Assembly (NCBI GenBank): GCA_032160545.1
Contig: JAVHVN010000116.1
Span: forward strand, 1-27,029
Direction: 5' to 3'
From: DATGFB01 sp032160545
GTDB lineage: Bacteria > Actinomycetota > Actinomycetes > Mycobacteriales > Jatrophihabitantaceae
DNA length: 27,029 nt
Numbering within the stretch: position 1 is the stretch's first letter; every line of letters starts with the position of its first letter. The notes beneath the pieces were generated by a model. That model saw only the letters and a program-made list of their open reading frames with translations. It was not told the origin of the DNA and did not search any database. The translations under genes were made by a program, and so were the position numbers. Shown piece by piece: positions 1 through 7,855 of this stretch.

Positions 1-540
1 GTGAAGGCGATCGTCAGCCAGATCCCGGTCGTCGATGGCTACCGCAACATGCGGCGGGTGCACGGCACGCTCGGCTATCGCCGGCTCTGGCAGGCGATTC
101 TCGACGACCGCCGGCTGCGTTATGAAGACCCGAACAAGCGGTTGTATCTGTCGCACGCCAGCGAGACCCCCGACGAGGAGCTCTCGGCATGGCCATTCCC
201 CGAGACGAAGACGACGTTCACCACGCTGCAGCAGACCGATGCTCCGCTGTACCAGAACCTCAGCACGATGGAGTCTGTCGACCTGCTGCTCAACTACGAC
301 GTCGGTCCGTTCGTCACCCGCATCTACGACACGCCCACGCTCATGATCGTCGCCGAGGGAGATGACCTGACCCTCTGGGATCTCGAGATCGAGAGCTACA
401 ACCTGATCCCGACCGAGAAGAAGAAGCTCGTCGTCCTGCCGCACACGTCGCACATGACCCTCTACAGCGACCGCAGCAAGCTCGAAGTCGCCGCCAACGA
501 GGCCGCGCACTGGTTCGCCCAGCACCTGCTTCCCGCCTGA
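1..540 (+). CDS. alpha/beta hydrolase, C-terminal part (5' end outside window)
   Basis: This is the C-terminal part (179 residues visible) of an alpha/beta-hydrolase-fold protein of the YcjY / dienelactone-hydrolase-like kind. The first visible residues (KAIVSQIPVVDGYRN) look like the middle of such a protein, after the nucleophile elbow, so the gene is very probably cut by the window edge and the GTG at base 1 is not its real start. The acid residue probably lies in EGDDLTLWD (about residues 119-127) and the catalytic His in LPHTSHMTLY (about 146-155); the nucleophile Ser is not visible. It ends 51 bases before the binding-protein gene on the same strand, so it probably belongs to the uptake operon and may hydrolyse an ester or amide in the imported compound. 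The fold is well supported; the substrate is unknown. Confidence 0.75.
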   Translation: MKAIVSQIPVVDGYRNMRRVHGTLGYRRLWQAILDDRRLRYEDPNKRLYLSHASETPDEELSAWPFPETKTTFTTLQQTDAPLYQNLSTMESVDLLLNYDVGPFVTRIYDTPTLMIVAEGDDLTLWDLEIESYNLIPTEKKKLVVLPHTSHMTLYSDRSKLEVAANEAAHWFAQHLLPA

Positions 541-591
541 GCCGCCTGAGCCCAGGGGGCCCTCCCACATCTCGAGAAGGAGATGCGCACA

Positions 592-1893
592 ATGGCTTCC
601 ACAGAGTCGCAGCTCGTAGACATGGCAGTGAACGGTTCGTTCCCCGATGCGATGTCCCGACGCGCATTCCTGTCGGTGCTTGGTGCTGCCGGCATCGTTG
701 TCGGCGCCGCCGCATGCAGCTCGTCCAGCTCGGGTAGCACGAGCACCGGGTCGAAGGCCGCGGCCGGCGGCAAGATCAAGACCGACAAGACCTGGTGCCA
801 GGTCACCACGCTCTCCAACGACTTCTTCGTCGCCTTCAACGACGGCGGCAAGCAGGCGATGGGCGCGCTCGGCTGCGCGATGGCCTCCTTCGAGGACCAG
901 GGCAATGTCAACACCGCGATCGGCCAGGTCGGCAACGTGCGTACCGCCGGCGGCAAATCGATCTTCGGTACGCCCGCCACCGAGGCGCAGGCCGCGGCCG
1001 TCACCAAGGCGTGCCAGTCGGCGGGGATTCTCTACGCCAGCTCGTACACCGCGCCGGCGTGGTACACACCGGCCGACGCCGACAAGTGGGTCCGGTTCAT
1101 CACGCCGCCGTCGGTGAAGATCGCGCAGGCGACGGCGAAGGCGCTCTTCGAGAAGGTCGGCGGTTCGGGCACGATCATTCACGTGCCGGGGCAGAAGGGG
1201 TCGTCGGCCGACGACCAGCGCACCGCTGGGATGAACGCGGCCCTCAAGGACTACCCGAACATCAAGATCGTGACCGCGGCACCGGGCAACTGGGTCGCCG
1301 AGGACGCGCGCAAGTCGTTCACGAACCTGCTGCCCTCGGTGAAGGACTTCGTCGGCGTGTTCGCGCAGAACGACAGCGAGGCCGCCGGTGTGATCGCGGC
1401 GCTCGACGCGCAGGGGATCAAGGGCAAGGTCGTCACCGGCTTCGACGGCAACAAGCAGAACATCCAATACATCGCCGACGGCAAGCAGTACCTGACGAGT
1501 GCGACGATCGGCGGCCTGACGGCCGGCCTGCTCGGTGTGACCGTGTTCGACGTGCTCAACGGTGCACCGTTCGACCTGCCCGAGAAGTTCATCTCGCAGG
1601 GCGCGCTGCTCGTCACGCCTGACAGCGCGAGCAAGGTGCTCACCAGCATCTATGGCGCGAAGCTGCCGTTCGACTGGGCCAAGATGAGCAAGGCCCTGCA
1701 CCCGACGGACTGGGATCCGCAGACCCTCCTCAACCCGATCGACCCGAAGCAGTACTACGCGGGCGTGCCGCAGTCCCAGTACAAGCTGAACTCGGCCTGG
1801 GACTCCGCCGACATCGCCAAGACCCGGTCCCAATACGCCGCGGCGTTCAAGAGCGGTCCGCTCTTCGAGTTCAAGAGCTCGCTCGTCGCCTGA
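592..1893 (+). CDS. sugar-type ABC transporter substrate-binding lipoprotein
   Basis: Predicted extracellular solute-binding protein of the periplasmic-binding-protein type 1 (RbsB-like) class, 433 residues, feeding the ABC importer encoded just downstream. The N-terminus has a twin-arginine signal (SRRAFLSVLGAAG) followed by a hydrophobic stretch and a lipobox ending GAAAC, then a Ser/Gly/Thr-rich linker, so it is probably exported by Tat and lipid-anchored. The mature part has typical features of the fold, such as FAQNDSEAAGVIAALDAQG and VVTGFDGNKQN. ATG at 592 is preferred over the in-frame ATG at 583 because the ribosome site GAGAAGGAG (574-582) lies 9 bases before it and directly abuts 583. 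The ligand cannot be read from the sequence; the neighbouring dehydrogenases argue against a plain sugar-utilisation role. Confidence 0.88.
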   Translation: MASTESQLVDMAVNGSFPDAMSRRAFLSVLGAAGIVVGAAACSSSSSGSTSTGSKAAAGGKIKTDKTWCQVTTLSNDFFVAFNDGGKQAMGALGCAMASFEDQGNVNTAIGQVGNVRTAGGKSIFGTPATEAQAAAVTKACQSAGILYASSYTAPAWYTPADADKWVRFITPPSVKIAQATAKALFEKVGGSGTIIHVPGQKGSSADDQRTAGMNAALKDYPNIKIVTAAPGNWVAEDARKSFTNLLPSVKDFVGVFAQNDSEAAGVIAALDAQGIKGKVVTGFDGNKQNIQYIADGKQYLTSATIGGLTAGLLGVTVFDVLNGAPFDLPEKFISQGALLVTPDSASKVLTSIYGAKLPFDWAKMSKALHPTDWDPQTLLNPIDPKQYYAGVPQSQYKLNSAWDSADIAKTRSQYAAAFKSGPLFEFKSSLVA

Positions 1894-1924
1894 GTAGACC
1901 CACCGATCCCGAGAGCTGACCGAC

Positions 1925-3454
1925 TTGCCTTCGACCTCGACGGTGACCCTCACCGATATCTCCAAGAGCTACGGAACCGTGCACGCCCTGCGCGCGGTGT
2001 CGCTCGAGGTGCATACCGGTGAGGTGCTCGGTCTGATCGGGGAGAACGGCGCGGGCAAGTCGACGCTCATCGGCGTGCTCAGCGGGACCGTCCGGCCCGA
2101 CGAGGGCAGCATGACCGTCGACGGCGCCCACGCACCGCTGGGCGATCCCCGCCGGCTGTCGGCGCTGGGCGTGTCGGTGGTCGTCCAGGAGCAGGCGCTC
2201 GTCGAGTCGCTGCGCGTGTACGAGAACATCTATCTCGGCCGTGAATCGCTCGTCCCGGGTGGCAAGTTCTCGCGGGCGCGGCGGTTGAAGGCGGCGGCCG
2301 CGGCACTGCTGAGCGAGATGCACATCGATGACATCCGCCCTGATGCGCTCGTCGCCGAGCTGACCTACCCGCAGCGCCAGCTCGTCGAGATCGCCAAGGC
2401 CTTCGCCTCGGCGCAACTCACCGAACGGCCGCCGCTGATCCTGCTCGACGAGCCGACGAGCGCGTTGAGCGAGCACGAGGCCGAGCTGCTGTTCACGCTC
2501 ATCGAGCGGTGGCGCCCCCGCGCCGCCTTCATCTACGTCTCGCACATCCTGCAGGACGTCGTTCGGCTCAGCAGCCGGCTGCTCGTCCTGCGGGACGGCC
2601 GGGTCATCGACACGCTGCGCAACGAGGGTGTCACCGACAGCAGGCTGCACGAGCTGATGGTCGGCCGGGAGCGCAGCGTCGACTACTACCGCGAGGACGA
2701 GCAGCACGGCGCCGCGTCGCCGGAACCGGTGATGAGCGTCAGCGGCGCGACCAAGGCCGGGGTGTTCACCGATGTCGACCTCGACGTGCGCCCAGGTGAG
2801 ATCGTAGGAATCGCCGGCGTGGTGGGCTCGGGCAAGTCGGAACTCGCGGCCGCGCTCGCCGGTGCCGAGCGGATCGACTCGGGGTCGATCGTGCTGGCCG
2901 GACGGCCGCAGCCGCGGTGGACGGTGCCACTCGCCGTGCGCAGTGGTGTCTTCTACGTGCCGCCGGAGCGTGCGACCGACTCGCTGTTCACGACGATGTC
3001 GGTGCGCTCGAACATCTCGATCGGCTTCCTCGACCTGATCACCTCACGATGGTCGCGGCTGCTGCGGCTGCGGGACGAGTGGTCGAAGGCGACCGAGCTC
3101 GCGACCCGGCTGCAGGTGAAGACCGAATCGCTGTCCACGCCGATCGGCGAACTGTCCGGCGGCAACCAGCAGAAGACCGTCTTCGCCCGGTGGATGGCGC
3201 GCGAGTGCCGGGTGCTCGTGCTGGACGACCCCACGCGCGGTATCGACGTCGGCACCCGCGAGGAGATCTACACGCTGCTGCGCGGGCTGGCCACTCGCGG
3301 TGTCGGCGTCCTGCTCTGCACAGAATCGCTCGAGGAGATCATCGGTCTCGCCGACAGGATCCTCGTGCTCAAGGACGGCCGGGTCAGCGCCGAGATCGCC
3401 GCACCGGCGACTGCGAAGCCGTCCGAAATCGATATCGTCCGGCACATGATGTGA
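1925..3454 (+). CDS. sugar-type ABC transporter, double ATPase subunit (RbsA/MglA-like)
   Basis: ATP-hydrolysing subunit with two fused ABC domains (509 residues), the layout of RbsA/MglA/XylG in type-1 sugar-family importers. Domain 1 has Walker A GENGAGKST (39-47), Walker B LILLDEP (171-177) and a non-standard signature ELTYPQRQ (145-152). Domain 2 has a divergent Walker A GVVGSGKSE (298-306), a canonical LSGGNQQ signature (410-416) and DDPTRGID (434-441). This asymmetry is common in the family. The TTG at 1925 is taken as start because it leaves a normal N-terminus; an in-frame GTG at 1943 is an alternative. The gene lies 31 bases after the binding-protein gene and 8 before the permease. 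Confidence 0.92.
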   Translation: MPSTSTVTLTDISKSYGTVHALRAVSLEVHTGEVLGLIGENGAGKSTLIGVLSGTVRPDEGSMTVDGAHAPLGDPRRLSALGVSVVVQEQALVESLRVYENIYLGRESLVPGGKFSRARRLKAAAAALLSEMHIDDIRPDALVAELTYPQRQLVEIAKAFASAQLTERPPLILLDEPTSALSEHEAELLFTLIERWRPRAAFIYVSHILQDVVRLSSRLLVLRDGRVIDTLRNEGVTDSRLHELMVGRERSVDYYREDEQHGAASPEPVMSVSGATKAGVFTDVDLDVRPGEIVGIAGVVGSGKSELAAALAGAERIDSGSIVLAGRPQPRWTVPLAVRSGVFYVPPERATDSLFTTMSVRSNISIGFLDLITSRWSRLLRLRDEWSKATELATRLQVKTESLSTPIGELSGGNQQKTVFARWMARECRVLVLDDPTRGIDVGTREEIYTLLRGLATRGVGVLLCTESLEEIIGLADRILVLKDGRVSAEIAAPATAKPSEIDIVRHMM

Positions 3455-3462
3455 GGTTGGCA

Positions 3463-4485
3463 GTGACTCAGAATTCCCTCGACGTTGCACCGCCGCCCAC
3501 GGCCGGCGCCCCACCGACCCGCACGTCCGGGTCGGGTGCGATGTCGTTCCTGGCGCGCTACCGCAACATCCTGGTGCCGATCGTCGCGCTCATCGTGCTC
3601 GTCGCATGGTTCGGGTCGAAGAATTCGGTGTTCATCTCGACCGGCTCGGCGCAGAACATCGAGCGGCAGATGGCGTTCCTGACGGTGCTGGCACTGGCCG
3701 GCACCTTCGTGATCCTCATCGGCGGGATCGACCTGTCCGTCGCCGCGAACGCGACGCTCGCGGGCATCTTGATCGCCAAGTGGATGGACTCGATGGGCGG
3801 CCCGCTCGCGATCGTCCTGGTGCTGCTCGTGGGCGGCGTCGTCGGGCTGGTGAACGGGGCGATCGCGACGCTGTTGAGAGTTCCGTCGTTCCTGGTGACG
3901 CTCGGGATGATGTCGGTACTCGACGGCATCTCCAACACGATCTCGCAGGGCGGGCCGGTGTCGTACAACTCCGGACTGCTGAACACGCTGGTGAACAAGT
4001 CGTCGATCCCGGGCGTGCCGAACGGAGCCCTGATCGCGTTCGTCCTCATCGTCGTGTTCACCGTGCTGATGTTCGCCACGTCCTACGGCCGGCATCTCTA
4101 CGCCGTCGGCGGCAACGAGCGCGCGGCTCGGCTCAGCGGTGTACGCGTGCTGAAGGTCAAGCTGTCGGTGTTCGCGCTGTCCGGTGTAATCGCCGCGGTC
4201 GCGGGCATCATCTTCACCGGTCAGGCCAGCACCGGCGTTCCGCTCGGCGCGGACCCCAGCCTGCTGAACTCGATCGCGGCCATCGTCGTCGGCGGCACCG
4301 CGCTGTCGGGCGGAGTGGGTGGGCCGCACCGAACGCTGCTCGGCGCGCTCGTGATCGTCATCCTCGGTTCGGGCATGGACATCACGTCGGTCGACCCGTA
4401 CACCCAGCTGATCGTCAAGGGCGCCGTCGTCATCGCGGCGGTCGCGCTCACCATCGACCGGCGCCGCTACGGGTTGATCAAGTGA
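3463..4485 (+). CDS. ABC transporter permease (RbsC-like, BPD_transp_2 type)
   Basis: Integral membrane subunit of the importer, about 340 residues. After a Pro/Thr-rich cytoplasmic N-terminus of about 35 residues come many hydrophobic segments. The family motif GIDLSVAANATLAG is clear, as is the conserved GRHLYAVGGNERAARLSGVRV loop (with the RbsC-like GGNxxAARLSG core), followed by GGTALSGGVGG. GTG at 3463 follows GAGGTTGG closely; an in-frame ATG at 3541 is a less likely later start. The stop codon shares bases with the start of the next gene (GTGA), so permease and dehydrogenase are probably translationally coupled. Only one permease gene is present, so the membrane part is expected to be a homodimer. 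Confidence 0.9.
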   Translation: MTQNSLDVAPPPTAGAPPTRTSGSGAMSFLARYRNILVPIVALIVLVAWFGSKNSVFISTGSAQNIERQMAFLTVLALAGTFVILIGGIDLSVAANATLAGILIAKWMDSMGGPLAIVLVLLVGGVVGLVNGAIATLLRVPSFLVTLGMMSVLDGISNTISQGGPVSYNSGLLNTLVNKSSIPGVPNGALIAFVLIVVFTVLMFATSYGRHLYAVGGNERAARLSGVRVLKVKLSVFALSGVIAAVAGIIFTGQASTGVPLGADPSLLNSIAAIVVGGTALSGGVGGPHRTLLGALVIVILGSGMDITSVDPYTQLIVKGAVVIAAVALTIDRRRYGLIK

Positions 4486-5318
4486 CGTCCGGACGCGTGG
4501 CCGGCAAGGTCGCGCTCGTCACTGGCGCCGCACGCGGGCAGGGGCGCAGCCATGCCGTACGCCTCGCCGAGGAGGGCGCCGACATCATCGCCCTCGACGT
4601 GTGCGCCGACCTCGACACGGTGCCGTACCCGCTCGCGCGGCCGGCCGACCTGGACGAGACGGCCCGGGCGGTCGAGGCGCTCGGGCAACGGATCCTCGCG
4701 CGCCAGGCGGACGTCCGCGACCTCGCGAGCCTCCGGGCGGCCGTCGACGAGGGTGTGGCCGAGTTCGGCCGGCTCGACATCGTGTGCGCGAACGCGGGGG
4801 TCAACAACCCGGGCGCGGCGCACGAGCTCGACGACGAGGTGTGGAGCGACGTCGTCGACGTCGACCTGAGCGGGGTGTGGCGCACCTGCAAGGTCGCGAT
4901 CCCGTACCTGATCGACGGCGGCCGGGGCGGCGCGATCGTCCTCACCAGCTCGGCGGCCGGTGTGAAGGGGTACGCGAATATCGCGCACTACACCGCCGCC
5001 AAGCATGGTGTGAACGGGTTAGTAAAGTCGCTCGCTCAGGAACTCGCGCCGCATCGCATTCGTGTCAACAGCGTCAACCCGACGCAGGTGGACACGCCGA
5101 TGATCATGAATGAGCCCATGTTCGCGCTGTTCTGCCCGGACGTACCGGCGCCGACGCGAGCGGACTTCGCGCCGGTGTCGCAGGCGATGCACCTACTGCC
5201 TGTTCCGTGGGTAGAGCCGCGCGACGTCAGCAACACCGTTCTGTTCCTGGCCTCGGACGAGGCCCGCTACATCACGGGCGTGGCCCTGCCGGTGGATGCC
5301 GGAGTACTCATCAAGTGA
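4482..5318 (+). CDS. mycofactocin-coupled SDR-family oxidoreductase, copy 1
   Basis: Short-chain dehydrogenase/reductase of 278 residues. It has the Rossmann motif TGAARGQG followed by RSHAVRLAEEGADIIALD, the ANAG motif, and the catalytic Ser (in VLTSSAAG) with YTAAK as the Tyr-x3-Lys pair. GAARGQGRSHA plus the insertion after strand 2 (DVCADLDTVPYPLA and onward) are hallmarks of the mycofactocin-coupled SDR group (TIGR03971), in which the insertion is thought to hold NAD(H) as a bound cofactor re-oxidised through the redox cofactor mycofactocin. The likely reaction is oxidation of an alcohol to a ketone or aldehyde. The GTG start overlaps the permease stop. No mycofactocin biosynthesis gene lies in the window, so the cofactor must come from elsewhere in the genome. 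Confidence 0.88.
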   Translation: MTSGRVAGKVALVTGAARGQGRSHAVRLAEEGADIIALDVCADLDTVPYPLARPADLDETARAVEALGQRILARQADVRDLASLRAAVDEGVAEFGRLDIVCANAGVNNPGAAHELDDEVWSDVVDVDLSGVWRTCKVAIPYLIDGGRGGAIVLTSSAAGVKGYANIAHYTAAKHGVNGLVKSLAQELAPHRIRVNSVNPTQVDTPMIMNEPMFALFCPDVPAPTRADFAPVSQAMHLLPVPWVEPRDVSNTVLFLASDEARYITGVALPVDAGVLIK

Positions 5319-5335
5319 CGACCAGAGGAGTGGAC

Positions 5336-6169
5336 ATGGCAGGACGCGTCGAGGGCAAGGTCGCCTTCATCACCGGAGCAGCGCGCGGGCAGGGCCGCAG
5401 TCACGCCCTGCGCCTCGCCGAGGAGGGCGCCGACATCATCGCGGTCGACCTCTGCGAGGACATCAAGTCGGTCGACTACCCGCTCGCCACGCGTGCGGAC
5501 CTCGCCGAGACGGTGCGCCTGGTCGAGGCGCTCGGTCGCCGGGCCGTCGCCCGCGAGGCGGACGTGCGTGACACCGAGTCGTTGCGGGCCGCGGTCGACG
5601 CGGGTGTCGCCGAGCTCGGCCGGCTGGACATCGTGTCGGCGAACGCGGGCATCCTCTCCAACGGTCAGTCGCACGAGCTGTCGGAGGAGACCTGGGGCGA
5701 CATGATCGACATCAACCTCAGCGGCGTGTGGCGCACCTGCAAGGTCGCCATCCCGCATCTGATCGCCGGAGGCCGCGGTGGGTCGATCATCCTCACCAGC
5801 TCGGTCGCCGGCCTGCGCTCGTACAACGGGGTGTCGCACTACGTCTCGGCGAAGCACGGCGTGGTCGGCCTGATGAAGACGCTCGCCCAGGAGCTCGCAC
5901 CGCACAGCATCCGGGTGAACACCGTCAACCCGACGCAGGTCGACACGGCGATGATCCAGAACGACAGCATGTACCACCTGTTCGTCCCGGACGTCGAGAA
6001 CCCGACCCGCGAGCAGTTCGGTGCCGCGTCGGCCGCGACGATCCTGCTGCCCGTCGACTGGGTCGAGTCGATCGACGTGAGCAATGCCGTGCTGTTCCTC
6101 GCCTCGGACGAGGCGCGCTACATCACCGGTGTCGCCTTGCCCGTCGACGCAGGCGCGCTGATCATCTGA
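5336..6169 (+). CDS. mycofactocin-coupled SDR-family oxidoreductase, copy 2
   Basis: Second SDR of 277 residues, same subfamily as its upstream neighbour and by eye about two-thirds identical to it, including GAARGQGRSHA, the DLCEDIKSVDYPLA insertion, SANAG, ILTSSVAG and the YVSAK catalytic pair. It differs most around residues 95-105, in the substrate-binding region near MIQNDSMYHLF, and near the C-terminus, which suggests a different substrate or stereochemistry. ATG at 5336 is well placed 5 bases after AGAGGAG (5324-5330). The 17-base gap to copy 1 implies one transcript. It is the last gene of the uptake operon; the next gene is convergent. Confidence 0.88.
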   Translation: MAGRVEGKVAFITGAARGQGRSHALRLAEEGADIIAVDLCEDIKSVDYPLATRADLAETVRLVEALGRRAVAREADVRDTESLRAAVDAGVAELGRLDIVSANAGILSNGQSHELSEETWGDMIDINLSGVWRTCKVAIPHLIAGGRGGSIILTSSVAGLRSYNGVSHYVSAKHGVVGLMKTLAQELAPHSIRVNTVNPTQVDTAMIQNDSMYHLFVPDVENPTREQFGAASAATILLPVDWVESIDVSNAVLFLASDEARYITGVALPVDAGALII

Positions 6170-6170
6170 G

Positions 6171-6188
6171 CGCTCCCGGCCTGGGGCG
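6171..6188. terminator. possible bidirectional hairpin terminator between convergent operons
   Basis: The short gap between the SDR stop and the allophanate hydrolase stop holds CGCTCC-CGGCCT-GGGGCG, which can fold into a 6-bp stem (one G-T wobble) with a 6-base loop. It sits where a shared terminator for two convergent operons would be expected. There is no T-tract on either strand and in DNA this GC-rich short stems arise by chance, so the call is tentative. Confidence 0.3.
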
Positions 6189-6190
6189 AA

Positions 6191-7855
6191 TCAGCTGATC
6201 GACAGCAGGTAGGACCGCCAGCCGCCGAACTCGGTGATGTCCGCGCCGAGTTCGGTTGCCGACGGATCGACGACGAACCCGGTGACGGTCGTCCCGTCGT
6301 CCAGGACGGTCGGGCCGAAGGTGAGCGGCGGCGCGACCCGGGAGAACAACGCCTGTGTCGCCCCGGCGGGCAGGTCCCACACCTCGACGTCGATGCCCGC
6401 ACCACGATCCGCGGTGACGAGCCCGGGCCGGGGGAACGCGCCGGGGACGAGGTGCATCCGGTAGCCCTCCGCGGTGCGCGCGCGGCGGTGCAGCCGGCCG
6501 CCGAGTTCGAGCAGCTCGCCGTTCTTCGGCTGGTCGGACAGGTGCGCACCGCAGACGGCGAGCAGCTCCCGGCCCGGCGCCAGGGCCGGCGCCGATCCCT
6601 CGCCGGTCCACCGCGCGCCCAGGGTCAGCAGCGACCGGTCGGCGAACGCGGGCGCGACGAGCTGCACCCCGAACGGAAGCCCGTCCGACCGCGACCCGGC
6701 GGGCAGCGCGAGGGCGCACAGGTCCAGCAGGTTGACCATGTTGGTGTACGTGCCGAGCCGGGAGTTGACGCCGACGGGGTCGGCCGCGACCTCCGCGAGG
6801 GTCGGGTGCCCGGGTGTCACCGGCAGCAACACCGCGTCGCAGCCGACGAAGGTCGGCATCGCCAGGGCCTTGAGCTGTGCGAGGCGGTGCATCGCCGCGA
6901 ACAGCTCCGCGGCCGACAGATCGCGCCCGCCGAGCACGATGCTGCGAACGGTCGGGTCGAGGTGCGGGCCGTCGGGCTCGAGTAGCGCCCCGAACGCCGC
7001 GTAGCGCTCGGCGACGAACGGGCCGCCGTAGAGCAGCCGGGCCGCTTCGAGGAACGGCTCGATGTCGACGGGCACGAGCCGGCCCAGCGTCGCCGCGTGC
7101 TCGACCGCACGTGACCACGCCGCTGCGTGCACGGCGTCCAGATCGGGCAGCTCGCGCGGAACCGCGATCACGCGCATGTCGGTCGCGACCTGCGGCGGCG
7201 CTGCCAAGGGTGCCGGGCGGGACCAGGGATCGTCCGGGTCGAAGGCGGCGAGCACGCCGAGCGCCGTCGCGGCGAGCGAGACGGTCCGTGTGAACGTCGT
7301 GACGCAGTCGAGCGACGGGCACGCCGGCAGCAGGCCGCTCGTCGACACCAGCCCCCGCGTCGGCTTCATGCCGACCAGCCCGTTGAACGCCGCGGGCACC
7401 CGGCCGCTGCCGGCAGTGTCGGTTCCGAGTGCCAGCGGTACCACGCCCGACGCGACGGCGACCGCGCTGCCGGAGCTGCTGCCACCGCTGACGTGCAACG
7501 GCGACACGACGGAGTGGCACGCGCCGTACGGCGAGCGGGTACCCACGAGCCCGGTCGCGAACTGGTCCATGTTCGTCTTGCCGATCGGCACCGCACCGGC
7601 GGCCGCGAGCCGCGCGACCGCAGCCGAGTCGGACGTAGCGGGCGCGGTGCGCGTCGGGCACCCGCCCGTCGAAGGCAGGCCGGCGACGTCGAGATTGTCC
7701 TTGACCGCAAAGGGGATTCCGCGCAGCGGCCCGTCCTCGACGGCGGCCTCGCGAGCCGCCACCGCGCGCTCGTCGAGCAACGAGATGAACGCCGGCTGAC
7801 CGATGGAGCGGGCCGCCGCCGTGGCGGCGAGGGCGGGACTCGACAGCGCGGTCAC
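6191..7855 (-). CDS. atzF: allophanate hydrolase (AtzF-type)
   Basis: Amidase-signature enzyme of 554 residues that hydrolyses allophanate to ammonia and CO2, the last step of guanidine or urea breakdown by the carboxylase route. The Ser-cisSer-Lys triad is visible: Lys52 in FAVKDNLDV, Ser126 in SGGSSSGSA and Ser150 in GTDTAGSGRVPA. The C-terminal roughly 130 residues (from about 420, ending FGGWRSYLLSIS) form the smaller second domain of full-length AtzF, so the protein is complete. The GTG at 7855 overlaps the stop of the upstream carboxylase gene (GTGA); an in-frame GTG at 7864 is an alternative. It is the last gene of the guanidine operon. Confidence 0.93.
   Translation of the reverse strand: MTALSSPALAATAAARSIGQPAFISLLDERAVAAREAAVEDGPLRGIPFAVKDNLDVAGLPSTGGCPTRTAPATSDSAAVARLAAAGAVPIGKTNMDQFATGLVGTRSPYGACHSVVSPLHVSGGSSSGSAVAVASGVVPLALGTDTAGSGRVPAAFNGLVGMKPTRGLVSTSGLLPACPSLDCVTTFTRTVSLAATALGVLAAFDPDDPWSRPAPLAAPPQVATDMRVIAVPRELPDLDAVHAAAWSRAVEHAATLGRLVPVDIEPFLEAARLLYGGPFVAERYAAFGALLEPDGPHLDPTVRSIVLGGRDLSAAELFAAMHRLAQLKALAMPTFVGCDAVLLPVTPGHPTLAEVAADPVGVNSRLGTYTNMVNLLDLCALALPAGSRSDGLPFGVQLVAPAFADRSLLTLGARWTGEGSAPALAPGRELLAVCGAHLSDQPKNGELLELGGRLHRRARTAEGYRMHLVPGAFPRPGLVTADRGAGIDVEVWDLPAGATQALFSRVAPPLTFGPTVLDDGTTVTGFVVDPSATELGADITEFGGWRSYLLSIS

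Noticed and set aside
583..591. Upstream ATG at 583 for the binding-protein gene
   Set aside because: The Shine-Dalgarno sequence directly abuts it, whereas ATG 592 has normal spacing.
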